Positions 34,806 to 44,602 of a DNA stretch of 44,904 nucleotides are shown here, piece by piece (within the stretch, counting starts at the first letter, position 1; each line of letters opens with the position of its first letter). The DNA lies in contig JAUNPN010000008.1 in NCBI GenBank assembly GCA_030536655.1, positions 1 to 44,904 of the forward strand. The letters are read 5' to 3'. A model generated the notes under the pieces. The model made no database searches, was not told the DNA's origin, and saw nothing but the letters and a program-made list of their open reading frames with translations. The DNA comes from a bacterium. Its GTDB lineage: Bacteria; Bacillota; Clostridia; UBA1381. Both the position numbers and the translations under genes were made by a program.

Positions 34806-37520
34806 ATGGAAGACGCACATAATATTGCAAAAACATATAATCCGGCGGAATTTGAAGACAAGCTCTATAATGAGTGGGTTTCAAAGGGCTATTTTCACGC
34901 CGAGGTAAACAAGGAGAAGAAACCGTTCACCATTGTTATCCCGCCGCCGAATGTAACGGGTCAGCTTCATATGGGACACGCTTTTGATGAAACCTTGCAG
35001 GATATTCTTATCCGATATAAGAGAATGCAGGGCTATGAGGCGCTTTGGGTTCCGGGAACGGATCATGCCGGTATCGCTACACAGATTAAAGTTGAGGCTG
35101 AGCTTCGCGAAAAGGAAAATCTTACAAGATATGATTTGGGACGTGAGAAATTTCTTGACAGAGTATGGGCATGGAAGGAGCAGTACGGCAGCCGCATCAT
35201 TAACCAGCTGAAAAAAATCGGCTCGTCATGCGACTGGGACAGAGAGCGTTTTACTATGGATGAGGGCTGCTCGAAGGCAGTTCGTGAGGTGTTTGTAAAT
35301 CTTTACAATAAGGGACTTATATACAGAGGTCCGAGAATAATTAACTGGTGTCCGCATTGTATCACAGCTCTTTCCAATGAGGAGGTTGTGCATACAGAAC
35401 AGGCAGGTCATTTCTGGCATATAAAGTACCCGATTAAAGGAACGGATGATTATGTAATAATCGCGACAACACGTCCTGAAACGCTGTTCGGAGATACAGC
35501 CGTTGCGGTAAATCCGGAGGATGAGAGATATAAGGATATAATCGGAAAGACGCTTATTCTTCCGCTTACGGACAGAGAAATTCCTGTAATTGCCGATGAA
35601 TACGTTGATAAGGAGTTCGGAACAGGCTGCGTTAAGATTACACCGGCGCATGACCCGAATGACTTTGAGGTGGGCAAGCGTCATGATCTTGAAATTATTA
35701 AGGTAATGAATGATGACGCAACAATGAATTCATATGCGGGTAAGTACGAGGGAATGGACCGCTACGAATGCCGTAAGGCAATGGTTGAGGATTTAGAGAA
35801 GCAGGGACTTCTTGTCAAGGTTGAGGATCATTCGCATAATGTTGGTCAGTGCTACCGCTGCGGAACAACAATTGAGCCTATCGTATCGTCACAGTGGTTT
35901 GTAAAGATGAAGCCGCTTGCGGAAGCTGCGATTAAGGCGGTAAATGAAAAGAACACGGAATTTGTTCCGGAGCGTTTCACAAAGATATACATGAACTGGA
36001 TGGAGAATGTATATGACTGGTGTATTTCGCGTCAGCTTTGGTGGGGACACAGAATTCCGGCATATTACTGTGATGACTGCGGCAAAATGACGGTTTCAAA
36101 GGATGACATCACAGTTTGCCCGCACTGCGGTAAGCCGGTTCGTCAGGAGGAGGATGTACTTGATACGTGGTTCTCATCCGCATTATGGCCGTTCTCGACG
36201 CTCGGCTGGCCGGAAAAGACTGCGGAGCTTGACTACTTCTATCCTACAAGCGTGCTTGTGACAGGCTATGATATCATTTTCTTCTGGGTATCGAGAATGA
36301 TATTCTCTGCGTGCGAGCATACAGGAAAGGCTCCGTTCAAGCATGTGTTCATTCATGGGCTTGTGCGTGACGGTAAGGGTGAAAAGATGTCGAAGTCGAA
36401 GGGAAATGGAGTTGATCCGCTTCAGATTATTGATATGTACGGCGCGGACGCACTTAGATTTACCCTTGTTACGGGAGTAGCGCCCGGCAATGATATGCGT
36501 TTCCCTGTAACCTATGAGCCGCCGGTGCCGGCAGGAAAGAACCCGGATGTGAACGTCAATAAAATAGTCGGCGCGCCGGGAGTTGAGGCAAGCAGAAACT
36601 TTGCGAATAAGATTTGGAACGCTTCAAGATTCGCGCTGATGAATCTGGATATTACGGAAAACAAGCTTCCGCCGGCTGAAGATATGCAGACAGAGGATAA
36701 ATGGATAATATCGCTGTTCAATACTCTTGTTAAAGAGGTTACAGCAAATCTTGACAAGTTTGAGCTTGGCGTTGCCGCTGCCAAGATTTACAGCTTCATT
36801 TGGGAAAAGCTTTGCGACTGGTATATTGAGTTAATCAAGCCGAGATTGTTCGATAAGGAAAATCCGACGGCAAAGACCGCACAGTATGTTCTCACATATG
36901 TTCTTTCAAGCACTATGCAGGTGCTTCATCCGTTCATGCCGTTTATCACAGAGGAAATCTGGCAGCATCTTCCGCATGACGGCGAGAGCATTGTAATCAG
37001 CAGGTACCCTGAATATGACGAGGCACTGAACTTCCCTGAGGACGAGAGGTCAATGGAGATGATTATGGGGGCAATCTCGGCAGTGAGAAACAGACGTGCA
37101 GAGATGAACGTACCGCCGTCAAAGAAGGCAAAAACTATAATTGTAACCGACAAGGCTGATGTATTCAGTAAAGGAACTGCATTCTTTGAAAAGCTTGCGT
37201 CTGCGAGCAAGGTGGTAATTCAGGCGGACAAGAGCGGCATTGACGCTAATGCGGTTAATGTAATTGTTCCGGGAGCTGAGATTTATCTGCCGCTGAGCGA
37301 GCTTGTCGATAGGGAAAAGGAGCTTGCAAGACTTCATGCGGAGAAGAAAAAGCTTGAAGGCGAGATTAAGAGAGCAGAGGGAAAGCTTAATAATCAGGGC
37401 TTCATCGCAAAGGCGCCTAAGAAGGTTGTTGACGAGGAGAAAGCAAAGGGCGAGAAGTACCGCGGTATGCTGGATAAGGTTTTGGAAAGCATTGCCGCGC
37501 TGGAAGACAATAAAAGCTGA
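34806..37520 (+). CDS. valS: Valyl-tRNA synthetase
   Basis: The 904-residue class I enzyme charges tRNA-Val. The HIGH-type motif is [15 protein letters not shown], the editing domain contains [19 protein letters not shown], a zinc-like pair of knuckles follows ([18 protein letters not shown]), and [13 protein letters not shown] is the KMSKS loop. The C-terminal coiled coil ([20 protein letters not shown]) is the tRNA-binding arm. After [20 protein letters not shown] there is an insertion of about 25 residues (563-590) before the usual [27 protein letters not shown] precedes the ATG. Confidence 0.97.
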   Translation: MEDAHNIAKTYNPAEFEDKLYNEWVSKGYFHAEVNKEKKPFTIVIPPPNVTGQLHMGHAFDETLQDILIRYKRMQGYEALWVPGTDHAGIATQIKVEAELREKENLTRYDLGREKFLDRVWAWKEQYGSRIINQLKKIGSSCDWDRERFTMDEGCSKAVREVFVNLYNKGLIYRGPRIINWCPHCITALSNEEVVHTEQAGHFWHIKYPIKGTDDYVIIATTRPETLFGDTAVAVNPEDERYKDIIGKTLILPLTDREIPVIADEYVDKEFGTGCVKITPAHDPNDFEVGKRHDLEIIKVMNDDATMNSYAGKYEGMDRYECRKAMVEDLEKQGLLVKVEDHSHNVGQCYRCGTTIEPIVSSQWFVKMKPLAEAAIKAVNEKNTEFVPERFTKIYMNWMENVYDWCISRQLWWGHRIPAYYCDDCGKMTVSKDDITVCPHCGKPVRQEEDVLDTWFSSALWPFSTLGWPEKTAELDYFYPTSVLVTGYDIIFFWVSRMIFSACEHTGKAPFKHVFIHGLVRDGKGEKMSKSKGNGVDPLQIIDMYGADALRFTLVTGVAPGNDMRFPVTYEPPVPAGKNPDVNVNKIVGAPGVEASRNFANKIWNASRFALMNLDITENKLPPAEDMQTEDKWIISLFNTLVKEVTANLDKFELGVAAAKIYSFIWEKLCDWYIELIKPRLFDKENPTAKTAQYVLTYVLSSTMQVLHPFMPFITEEIWQHLPHDGESIVISRYPEYDEALNFPEDERSMEMIMGAISAVRNRRAEMNVPPSKKAKTIIVTDKADVFSKGTAFFEKLASASKVVIQADKSGIDANAVNVIVPGAEIYLPLSELVDREKELARLHAEKKKLEGEIKRAEGKLNNQGFIAKAPKKVVDEEKAKGEKYRGMLDKVLESIAALEDNKS

Positions 37521-37527
37521 TATCTCT

Positions 37528-37549
37528 GACGGTATGGGTCAGTTTTTAA
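37528..37549 (+). terminator. Weak terminator or attenuator after valS
   Basis: CTGAC and GTCAG form a 5-bp stem around GGTATGG, followed by TTTTT. The stem is short; some read-through to the DUF1275 gene is likely. Confidence 0.4.
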
Positions 37550-37577
37550 AACAGCTGTTATTTGGAGCATAACAAAA

Positions 37578-38327
37578 ATGAAAACGATTAAAGCAGAAGG
37601 CCGGGAAAAGGCAAAGGCCGCACAGAGCGGCTGTCAAATGTCAGAAACCATGCTGATGGGAATTATACTTGCGGTGTCGGGCGGATTTATGGACGCATAT
37701 TCGTATTTGTACAGAGATCATGTATTTGCGAATGCACAGACGGGAAATATGCTTTTGTTCGGCATAAACCTTTCCCGGCGGAATTTTTCGGGTGCGTTCA
37801 ATTATCTGTGCCCTGTTATCGCTTTTACGCTGGGTATTGTACTGTCCGATTTGGTCAGACATAGGCTGAGTACAGGCGAACGTATACATTGGAGACAATT
37901 CGCCGTACTTCTGGAGGCGGCTGTTTTGGCGGGAGTGGCGTTTATTCCCACGGCGTTTAATCTGCCGGCAAACAGCCTGACCTCGCTGGCGTGCGGTATT
38001 CAGGCGGAGAGCTTTCGGAAAATTCATGGGAATGCTGCGGCGACAACCATGTGTATAGGAAACTTGAGGAGCGGAACGCAGAGTTTATGCGACTGTTTCT
38101 TAACAAAGGATAAAAGGTATATAAAAAAATCGCTTATTTATTATTTTATTATCTTATTTTTCATTTTGGGAGCTGTATTGGGAAGTGTGGTAATAAATTA
38201 TTTGAACGGAAAAGCGGTTTTGGTTTGTTCGGCAATTCTTGTGACAGCATTTTTTATGATGTTTATTGAAGGCGTGGGGAAAGACAACGGGGCGGAAGCT
38301 CTTGACGCGCTGAAAAATCGTATGTAA
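37578..38327 (+). CDS. DUF1275 (YoaK-type) membrane protein
   Basis: The 249-residue product has about six membrane segments. GIILAVSGGFMDAYSYLYRD and FANAQTGNMLLFGINLS are hallmarks of the DUF1275/YoaK family, as is the NSLTSLACGIQAESFRKIHG to TTMCIGNLRSG block. The family's function is unknown; transporter-like roles have been suggested only by topology. GGAG lies about ten bases before the ATG. It follows valS by 57 bases. Confidence 0.88.
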   Translation: MKTIKAEGREKAKAAQSGCQMSETMLMGIILAVSGGFMDAYSYLYRDHVFANAQTGNMLLFGINLSRRNFSGAFNYLCPVIAFTLGIVLSDLVRHRLSTGERIHWRQFAVLLEAAVLAGVAFIPTAFNLPANSLTSLACGIQAESFRKIHGNAAATTMCIGNLRSGTQSLCDCFLTKDKRYIKKSLIYYFIILFFILGAVLGSVVINYLNGKAVLVCSAILVTAFFMMFIEGVGKDNGAEALDALKNRM

Positions 38328-38400
38328 AGCAGAGAATGCTTCGGTTGAATATGTTCCCCGCTGCGGAAGCTATAGATGTTTACTTTAATATTAACGAGTC

Positions 38401-38437
38401 GACGGCTTGATATAGCTTAAAACTATATCAAGCCGTC
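38401..38437. terminator. Perfect 15-bp hairpin between convergent genes
   Basis: GACGGCTTGATATAG pairs with CTATATCAAGCCGTC around CTTAAAA. The T-tract is poor (ATATTTCTCC), but the position between convergent genes suits a terminator. Confidence 0.6.
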
Positions 38438-38445
38438 ATATTTCT

Positions 38446-38546
38446 CCTAAAAATTATCGTCATATGTCGGTATGCGTCGGATTTTCGGAATAATCCGGCG
38501 AAAAACCCGGCTTTGCAATATGAACTTCTTTAATTGCGTATAGGCT
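38446..38546. repeat. Dispersed structured repeat, copy A (left arm missing)
   Basis: Similar at about four in five positions to 44649-44743: CCTAAAAA, TCGGTATGCG, then GGATTTTCGGAATAATCC (a hairpin) and ACTTCTTTAATT. The left inverted-repeat arm seen in copy B is absent. It lies between the DUF1275 and ECF genes. Confidence 0.75.
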
Positions 38547-38551
38547 CTTAA

Positions 38552-39064
38552 TTACTTTATTTTAAATTTAGCCTTATCAAATGCCGCAAGGACAATATTT
38601 GCAACGATAATACCGGCTGCAATCTGGAATACATTCATTCCTGCTGCGACAACCGACGCCTGAACGGTATTTCCCGCGACAACAATAAAACGGGAGCAGA
38701 AATACGCCAAAATCATCACGATTCCGGCAATAACCATACCGAGATTTGTTTTTGCGCGAATATATTTTGAGGAATTCTGCGCAAATTTGCCGACGATAAA
38801 GCCTTCCGCACATTTTATGATAAGCGTGGGCAGCGCCCAGAATGCATATCCGGTTGAAATATCGGCGAGAGCGGCACCGACGCCGCCGGCGAATGCCCCC
38901 GAAAATGGTCCGAACATTACAGAGCATATGTAAATTCCTGCTTCGCCAAGGTTGATGTAGCCGCCGCCTAAGGGCATAGGTATCTGGACAAGCGTTGTCA
39001 GCAGGAATACTATAGCCGTGAACATTGCCGTGTAGGTCATTTTTCTGATTTTTGTGTTTTTCAT
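38552..39064 (-). CDS. ECF transporter S component
   Basis: The 170-residue membrane protein has about six segments and the motif GGGYINLGEAGIYICSVMFG near the N-terminus, typical of vitamin-binding S components, with GGVGAALADISTGYAFWALP following. S components capture a vitamin or cofactor precursor and dock to the shared EcfT/EcfA module, which is not encoded here. The substrate cannot be told. GAAGGAGAA precedes the ATG. A 17-bp palindrome lies in its leader region (39097-39163). Confidence 0.88.
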   Translation of the reverse strand: MKNTKIRKMTYTAMFTAIVFLLTTLVQIPMPLGGGYINLGEAGIYICSVMFGPFSGAFAGGVGAALADISTGYAFWALPTLIIKCAEGFIVGKFAQNSSKYIRAKTNLGMVIAGIVMILAYFCSRFIVVAGNTVQASVVAAGMNVFQIAAGIIVANIVLAAFDKAKFKIK

Positions 39065-39096
39065 AGTGATTCTCCTTCTGATAGCAGATAATAAAT

Positions 39097-39163
39097 AAGA
39101 GATAACATATAATTATATAAAACATCAGGATAAAGAAGCTTTATATATTATATGTTATCTCTT
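39097..39163 (-). promoter_or_regulatory. 17-bp perfect inverted repeat upstream of the ECF gene
   Basis: AAGAGATAACATATAAT (39097-39113) and its complement (39147-39163) flank 33 bases. Each arm contains a TATAAT on one strand. It may be a large operator-like site or a leader hairpin. Confidence 0.5.
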
Positions 39164-39191
39164 TCTCTAAGGCACAAAAGCGTGCCGTATT

Positions 39192-39268
39192 TGGTCGGAG
39201 TGACAAGATTCGAACTTGCGGCATCACGCCCCCCAGACGTGTGCGCTAACCAACTGCGCTACACCCCG
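39192..39268 (-). tRNA. tRNA-Pro (anticodon GGG), CCA encoded
   Basis: The minus strand folds as a cloverleaf: acceptor CGGGGTG/CACTCCG, D arm with GCGC...GCGC, anticodon stem CACGT/GCGTG with loop CTGGGGG (anticodon GGG), T loop TTCGAAT, discriminator A and an encoded CCA. It reads Pro codons CCC and CCU. Confidence 0.95.
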
Positions 39269-39358
39269 AAATTACTTATTATTATAGCATTTAAGTGTTA
39301 ATTTGTCAAGGGAAATTTTAAAAAATTATATAAAATAAATAATTTGTGTAATAAGCTA

Positions 39359-39387
39359 TTGCAAATAAGGGATATTTGATGTATAAT
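39359..39387 (+). promoter_or_regulatory. Promoter of ilvA
   Basis: TTGCAA (39359-39364), 17 bases, TATAAT (39382-39387). No T-box or other leader is seen before the start at 39429. Confidence 0.75.
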
Positions 39388-39428
39388 ATATTATAGAAAA
39401 GTATTACATTGAAAGGATATGATTAATA

Positions 39429-40637
39429 ATGGATTTACCGTTAGAAGAAATAGTTAAGGCGAAGGACAGAATTGCGTCAACTATACATAAAACAAAGCTT
39501 GAAAAATCAACAACATTTTCGAATATGACCGGCGCGGAGATTTATCTTAAGTATGAAAATCAGCAGAAAACAGGCTCGTTCAAGATAAGAGGCGCGTCAA
39601 ACAAAATTGCCGCATTATGCGAGCGCGGCGAGATTAAGGCGGCAGTTGCCGCGTCTGCGGGCAATCATGCTCAGGGTACGGCTTACGCTTCGCGTCTGCA
39701 CAATATCCCGGCAACAATCGTAATGCCTAAATCAACTCCCATTGCAAAGGCAAACGCTACAGAGGGCTATGGCGCAAAGGTTGTTCTTTACGGTGACTGC
39801 TTCGATGATTCATATGCAAAGGCTCTTGAAATCGTTGAAAAAGAGGGCGCAACCTTTATTGCTCCGTTTGATGATTTGGAGGTTATGGCGGGTCAGGGAA
39901 CGATTGGTATAGAAATTCTTGAGGATTTACCGATGGTTGACATGATCATAACTCCGGCAGGCGGCGGAGGTTTGCTTGCGGGTGTTGCCGCTTGTATCAA
40001 GCAGATTAACCCGCGTGTTGAGGTTATCGGAGTTCAGGCGGACGGCGCGCCGGCAATTTATGAATCATTCAATAAAAAGGAACACGTTTCAACCGAATCC
40101 GTAAGTACAATTGCGGATGGTATCGCTGTTAAGAATCCGGGAGAGCATACCGTTGAGGTTATCAACCGGTATGTTGATAAGATGGTAACAGTTTCGGACG
40201 CTGATATTTCGGCGGCAATACTTATGCTTATGGAACGCACAAAGCAGGTTGTTGAGCCTGCGGGCGCAACTCCGCTTGCGGCAGTGCTTTCGGGAAAGCT
40301 TGATATTAAGGGGAAGAAGGTTGTCTGCGTACTTTCGGGAGGAAATATTGATGTTTCCTTTATTCAGAGAATTATTGAGCTTGGTCTTGTATCACGTGAG
40401 AGAAAGCTTAAGTTTAAGACAACTCTGCTTGATATACCGGGAAGTCTGGAGCATTTATCGCACGTTTTATCGGAGTGCGGCGCAAATATTGTAATGGTAC
40501 AGTATGACCGTATGAGTGCGGACCTTGACCCAAATGAGGCTATTATTCATATTGCATGTGAGGTGGGCGGCAGCGAGCATGGACGCAGGACTGTAAAGAC
40601 TTTGGAAAAGAACGGCTATAAAGTGGTAAGAGAGTGA
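39429..40637 (+). CDS. ilvA: Threonine ammonia-lyase (threonine dehydratase)
   Basis: The 402-residue PLP enzyme turns threonine into 2-oxobutanoate and ammonia. The PLP lysine is in KTGSFKIRGA, the phosphate loop is PAGGGGLLAG, and AASAGNHAQG is the substrate loop. The C-terminal ~75 residues are an ACT-like domain (KFKTTLLDIPGSLEHLSHVL). The length and single ACT-like domain match the TdcB/short-IlvA type rather than the ~510-residue biosynthetic form, so the enzyme may be catabolic (tdcB). GAAAGGAT precedes the ATG. It stands alone, with recX 52 bases later. Confidence 0.93.
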   Translation: MDLPLEEIVKAKDRIASTIHKTKLEKSTTFSNMTGAEIYLKYENQQKTGSFKIRGASNKIAALCERGEIKAAVAASAGNHAQGTAYASRLHNIPATIVMPKSTPIAKANATEGYGAKVVLYGDCFDDSYAKALEIVEKEGATFIAPFDDLEVMAGQGTIGIEILEDLPMVDMIITPAGGGGLLAGVAACIKQINPRVEVIGVQADGAPAIYESFNKKEHVSTESVSTIADGIAVKNPGEHTVEVINRYVDKMVTVSDADISAAILMLMERTKQVVEPAGATPLAAVLSGKLDIKGKKVVCVLSGGNIDVSFIQRIIELGLVSRERKLKFKTTLLDIPGSLEHLSHVLSECGANIVMVQYDRMSADLDPNEAIIHIACEVGGSEHGRRTVKTLEKNGYKVVRE

Positions 40638-40689
40638 AAAAACAGGCGCTTGCTTCTTGAGCGTGTTACGCACTTAAATGGAGAACAAT

Positions 40690-41166
40690 ATGGAAAAAAA
40701 GCATCTGAATTATGAGCAGGCAAAGGACAAGGCACTGCGGCTGCTGGAATTTCGCTCCCATTCCGAGCGTGAGCTGACGGATAAACTTATCAGGGCGGGA
40801 GCGGAGCGTGAGGATATAGAAGGTATTCTGGAGTTTTGCAGATGCTACGGTTTTGTTAATGACAAAAGCTACGCGGAGCGCAAAGCGAAGGATTTGAAAA
40901 ATCTCAAGCGCTACGGAAGACGCAGAATTGAGCAGGAGCTTTATTCAAAGGGAATCAGCAGAGAGGATATTGCTTCTGCGGTCGAACAGCTTGATTTTGA
41001 GGATGCGGAGGAGATTTTATATCCTCTTGTCAGCAAAAAGCTTGCAGGTAATTTTGAGCGGAAAAGCATTGACCGTGCGATGCGGTATTTTATCTATCGA
41101 GGTTATGAAATCAGTGATATAAAAAATTGTATAGAACGAGTAAAAGGAGAAACGGATGAGCTTTAA
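40690..41166 (+). CDS. recX: Regulatory protein RecX
   Basis: The 158-residue product carries the three-helix RecX repeats: RSHSERELTDKLIRAGAERE, YGFVNDKSYAERKAKDL, GRRRIEQELYSKGISRED and the C-terminal RAMRYFIYRGYEISDI. RecX inhibits RecA filament growth. I prefer the ATG at 40690 (MEKKHLN) after GGAGAACA; a start at 40678 would add four residues. recA is not in this window. Its end overlaps rimO by 11 bases, which suggests coupled translation. Confidence 0.9.
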   Translation: MEKKHLNYEQAKDKALRLLEFRSHSERELTDKLIRAGAEREDIEGILEFCRCYGFVNDKSYAERKAKDLKNLKRYGRRRIEQELYSKGISREDIASAVEQLDFEDAEEILYPLVSKKLAGNFERKSIDRAMRYFIYRGYEISDIKNCIERVKGETDEL

Positions 41167-42484
41167 TATAGGGTTGGTTTCGCTCGGCTGTGCGAAAAAT
41201 CAGACCGATGCGGAAACCATGCTCGGAATACTGGATTCCGACGGCTATAATATTGTCTTTGACGCCGGGGAGGCGGATGCGATTATAGTTAATACCTGCG
41301 GATTTATTGAATCGGCAAAGCAGGAATCAATCAATACGCTTCTGGAAATGGCGCAGTATAAGGACGGACGCTGCAAGATCCTGATAGCGTCGGGATGTCT
41401 TGCGGAGCGTTACAGTAAGGAAATAGCGGAGGAAATACCGGAAGTTGACGCGATTATCGGAACCGGAGATTATGACAGAATAGCGGAGGCGATTAGAGCT
41501 GCGGCGGAGGGCGGAATGCCGGTTATATGCGGGAATCCGAACCGTGACCCTGAGGAGGGACTGCCGAGAATTTTATCAACTCCATCATATACCGCATATC
41601 TGAAAATTGCCGAGGGCTGCTCGAATAACTGCACCTACTGCGCTATACCTATGATAAGGGGCGCGTTCAGGAGCCGCAGACCGGAGTCAATACTTGACGA
41701 AGCAAAAAGGCTTGCCGAAAGCGGTGTAAAGGAGCTTATCGTCATTGCGCAGGATACAACCCGCTACGGTACGGATATTTACGGAAAGCCGAGCCTTGCG
41801 GGACTGCTGGAAAAGCTTGCCGGAGTAGATGGAATAGAATGGATAAGAGTACACTATTTTTATCCGGAGGCTGTTACGGATGAGCTTATCGACACGATGG
41901 CGAAGTATGAAAAAATCTGTCCGTATATTGATATGCCGATTCAGCATATCAATAATGAAATTCTGAGGAGAATGGCACGCAGAACCAATCGAAATGAGAT
42001 AGAAAGCAGAATCAGGAAGCTTAGGGAAAGAATACCGGGCTGCATTATAAGAACCTCTATAATTGTAGGTTTTCCGGGTGAAACGGAGGAGCAGTTCAGG
42101 GAGCTTTATGATTTTGTAAGGGAGATACGGTTTGACCGAATGGGAGTGTTTGCCTACTCTCAGGAGGAGGGAACTCCGGCGGCAGGCTTTGAAAATCAGA
42201 TTGACGAGGACGTAAAGAAAGAAAGGCTTGACGCGTTAATGACGCTTCAGCAGGGTATTTCACTTGAATTGAACCGCGCGAAAATCGGCAGTACCGTTGA
42301 GGTTATAGCCGAAGGGTATGACGAAGAAAGCTTCCTCTTTTACGGAAGAAGCCGCGGTGACAGCATAGATGTTGACGGAAAGGTATATTTCGGAACAGAA
42401 AATGAGCTTGAGCCGGGAGATATAATCAAGGTTAAAATTCTTGATGCGGATGAGTACGATTTAACCGGACAGGCGATTGACTGA
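41156..42484 (+). CDS. rimO: Ribosomal protein S12 methylthiotransferase RimO
   Basis: The 442-residue radical-SAM enzyme adds a methylthio group to Asp of ribosomal protein S12. The N-terminal UPF0004 domain has cluster cysteines in LGCAKNQ, NTCGF and SGCLAER. The radical-SAM CxxxCxxC is CSNNCTYC, followed by IPMIRGAFRSR. A C-terminal TRAM domain is present (IGSTVEVIAEGYDEESFLFY). AAAAGGAGA precedes the ATG inside recX. It is the second gene of the recX-rimO-pgsA-hisIE-DUF445 run. Confidence 0.96.
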   Translation: MSFNIGLVSLGCAKNQTDAETMLGILDSDGYNIVFDAGEADAIIVNTCGFIESAKQESINTLLEMAQYKDGRCKILIASGCLAERYSKEIAEEIPEVDAIIGTGDYDRIAEAIRAAAEGGMPVICGNPNRDPEEGLPRILSTPSYTAYLKIAEGCSNNCTYCAIPMIRGAFRSRRPESILDEAKRLAESGVKELIVIAQDTTRYGTDIYGKPSLAGLLEKLAGVDGIEWIRVHYFYPEAVTDELIDTMAKYEKICPYIDMPIQHINNEILRRMARRTNRNEIESRIRKLRERIPGCIIRTSIIVGFPGETEEQFRELYDFVREIRFDRMGVFAYSQEEGTPAAGFENQIDEDVKKERLDALMTLQQGISLELNRAKIGSTVEVIAEGYDEESFLFYGRSRGDSIDVDGKVYFGTENELEPGDIIKVKILDADEYDLTGQAID

Positions 42485-42498
42485 GAAAGGAAGCGGAT

Positions 42499-43047
42499 AT
42501 GAATTTAGCGAATAAACTGACACTGCTCAGAGTTGTGCTTGTGCCTGTGTTTATGGCATTGCTGCTTACTGAGGGAACGGGCTTTCAGATTGCCGCGCTT
42601 GCGGTGTTTGTAATTGCCTCACTGACGGATATGCTTGACGGACAGATTGCCCGGCGGTATAATCAGATGACAACCTTCGGCAAATTTGCCGACCCGCTGG
42701 CGGATAAGATGCTTACAACGGCTGCATTTCTTGTATTTATGGAGCAGGGCATAATAAACTCGTGGGCGCTTATCATAATACTTGTACGCGAGTTTGCGGT
42801 TTCGGGCGTGAGGCTTGCGGCTGTTGCGGAGGGCAAGGTTATTGCCGCGTCCTTCTTCGGAAAGTTTAAGACGGTTGCACAGATGGCTGCGATAATTATA
42901 ACGATACTGCTTATGAACATACCGGCTGTGCCTCATACGGTAGGCGTTCGCATAAGCGCCGCGCTTATTTGGATTTCGGTAGTGTTTACGGTGCTTTCGG
43001 GTGCGGATTATCTGATTAAAAACTGGAGTTTGATGAAGCTTAAATAA
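42499..43047 (+). CDS. pgsA: CDP-diacylglycerol-glycerol-3-phosphate 3-phosphatidyltransferase
   Basis: The 182-residue membrane enzyme makes phosphatidylglycerol phosphate from CDP-diacylglycerol. The CDP-alcohol phosphotransferase motif DGxxARx8Gx3Dx3D is complete (DGQIARR, then [10 protein letters not shown]). There are about five membrane segments, and the N-terminus [19 protein letters not shown] is usual. GAAAGGAAG precedes the ATG, 14 bases after rimO. The order rimO-pgsA is common in Firmicutes. Confidence 0.94.
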   Translation: MNLANKLTLLRVVLVPVFMALLLTEGTGFQIAALAVFVIASLTDMLDGQIARRYNQMTTFGKFADPLADKMLTTAAFLVFMEQGIINSWALIIILVREFAVSGVRLAAVAEGKVIAASFFGKFKTVAQMAAIIITILLMNIPAVPHTVGVRISAALIWISVVFTVLSGADYLIKNWSLMKLK

Positions 43048-43064
43048 TTGAAAGGGAAATTACA

Positions 43065-43697
43065 ATGACTGATATAGAATTAAAATTTGATGAAAAGGGA
43101 CTTATACCCGCAGTAATTCAGAACAAGGATACAAAAGAGGTGCTTATGGTTGCGTATATGAACCGTGAGTCTTTCGAGAAAACAATAGAAACAGGCAGAG
43201 CGACATTTTTTTCACGTTCGCGTCAGCAGCTTTGGGTAAAGGGGGAAACCTCCGGCAATTTCATGTATGTGAGCGAAATAAGGCTTGACTGCGATTCGGA
43301 TTGTCTTGTATTGCTTGTAAATCCGGCAGGTCCGGCATGTCACACCGGCAACAGAACATGCTTTTACCGTAAGATTGAGGACGGTAAAATCGTTGAGGAG
43401 CTTGACCGGGAGGATTTATCGGATGTAATGTCTGTTGACGAGGCAGTTGTAATCGACCGAAAGAAAAATCCTGAGGACGGAAGCTATACAAACTATCTGT
43501 TCACAAAGGGTGAGGATAAGATTTTAAAGAAGGTGGGCGAGGAAGCCGCCGAGGTAGTAATCGCGGGAAAGAACCGTGACAAGAGTGAGATTTCGTATGA
43601 GGTGGCGGATTTGATTTATCACCTTACGGTAATGCTCGTTGATAACGGCATGACATGGGATGATATTTACCGCGAAATGAAGAGAAGACGCGGATAA
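43065..43697 (+). CDS. hisIE: Bifunctional phosphoribosyl-AMP cyclohydrolase / phosphoribosyl-ATP pyrophosphatase
   Basis: The 210-residue fusion does histidine-biosynthesis steps two and three. The HisI half (~1-110) has [30 protein letters not shown], the zinc residues in [12 protein letters not shown] and [10 protein letters not shown]. The HisE half (~120-210) has [20 protein letters not shown] and [26 protein letters not shown] precedes the ATG. No other his genes lie nearby, so this gene sits apart from a his operon unless it is elsewhere in the genome. Confidence 0.96.
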   Translation: MTDIELKFDEKGLIPAVIQNKDTKEVLMVAYMNRESFEKTIETGRATFFSRSRQQLWVKGETSGNFMYVSEIRLDCDSDCLVLLVNPAGPACHTGNRTCFYRKIEDGKIVEELDREDLSDVMSVDEAVVIDRKKNPEDGSYTNYLFTKGEDKILKKVGEEAAEVVIAGKNRDKSEISYEVADLIYHLTVMLVDNGMTWDDIYREMKRRRG

Positions 43698-43701
43698 TGG
43701 T

Positions 43702-44595
43702 ATGAGCATTGTGAGGATAATAGCGACGCCGCTTATGGGCGCGCTTATAGGATACGGTACGAATTATGTTGCTATAAAGATGCTGTTCCGTCCGAGAACG
43801 GCGAAATATATCGGTAAGTTCAGAATTCCGTTCACGCCGGGAATTATTCCGTCACAGCGCGGCAGAATCGCGTCCGCAGTCGGAGCGGCGGTGAGCGGCA
43901 GTCTGCTTTCCGGAAGCGATATTCATTCGCTTATTATGCAAAGCCCGATTGCGGATATTCTGCTTGACGGAATTATGGACAAAGCAGAGGAAAACCGCGA
44001 CAGAACCGTTGAGGAAATTGTAAAGAGCTTTGCCGAAGAAGAAAAATACAATGATATAAAGTCAAAGGTTCATGGATTTGTCTGTGAAAAAATTCTCAGC
44101 GGCATAGACCGTGTTGACTTGGCAAAGCTTATAGAAGAAGAAGGCGTTCAGCTGATTAAAGATAAATTTGCAGGCTCTATGATAGGAATGTTCATGACTG
44201 ATAATATGATTCATTCCGTAGCCGCACCGGTCGGCGACGCTATAAAGAAATGCGTGGATGAAAGAGGCTATGATATTATAAGCCCTATTGTGGCAGATGA
44301 GATAGAAAGTCTTGAAAAGATGCCGCTGCATGAGGCAATGAAAAAGCTGAAGTTGAACCGTGACAGTATAAAGAAGATTCTGGACGGAGCAGTTAAAAAC
44401 GGCGGAGAATATGTCAGAACAGTCTTTGAAAAGCTTAATATTGCGGGGACTGTAGAGCAGAAGATTTTGGAAATGGATATTATTGAGATTGAAAAGCTTA
44501 TACTCAGCGTTATGAAACGCGAACTGAACGCGATTGTTAATCTTGGCGCATTGTTAGGCTTTGTTCTGGGAATTGTGATGATTTTCATACAATAA
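43702..44595 (+). CDS. DUF445 family membrane-anchored protein
   Basis: The 297-residue product has an N-terminal membrane segment with the family signature PLMGALIGYGTNYVAIKMLF and RIPFTPGIIPSQRGRIASAV, a long helical central part, and a C-terminal hydrophobic anchor (GALLGFVLGIVMIFIQ). It is related to the YheB group of Bacillus; function is unknown. It starts four bases after the hisIE stop with only a weak purine site (CGGATAATGG), so coupling to hisIE translation is likely. Confidence 0.88.
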   Translation: MSIVRIIATPLMGALIGYGTNYVAIKMLFRPRTAKYIGKFRIPFTPGIIPSQRGRIASAVGAAVSGSLLSGSDIHSLIMQSPIADILLDGIMDKAEENRDRTVEEIVKSFAEEEKYNDIKSKVHGFVCEKILSGIDRVDLAKLIEEEGVQLIKDKFAGSMIGMFMTDNMIHSVAAPVGDAIKKCVDERGYDIISPIVADEIESLEKMPLHEAMKKLKLNRDSIKKILDGAVKNGGEYVRTVFEKLNIAGTVEQKILEMDIIEIEKLILSVMKRELNAIVNLGALLGFVLGIVMIFIQ

Positions 44596-44602
44596 GATTC
44601 TA

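Noticed and set aside
37303-37572. Plus-strand basic ORF over the end of valS
   Set aside because: Out-of-frame shadow of the ValRS coiled coil, with no own start site.
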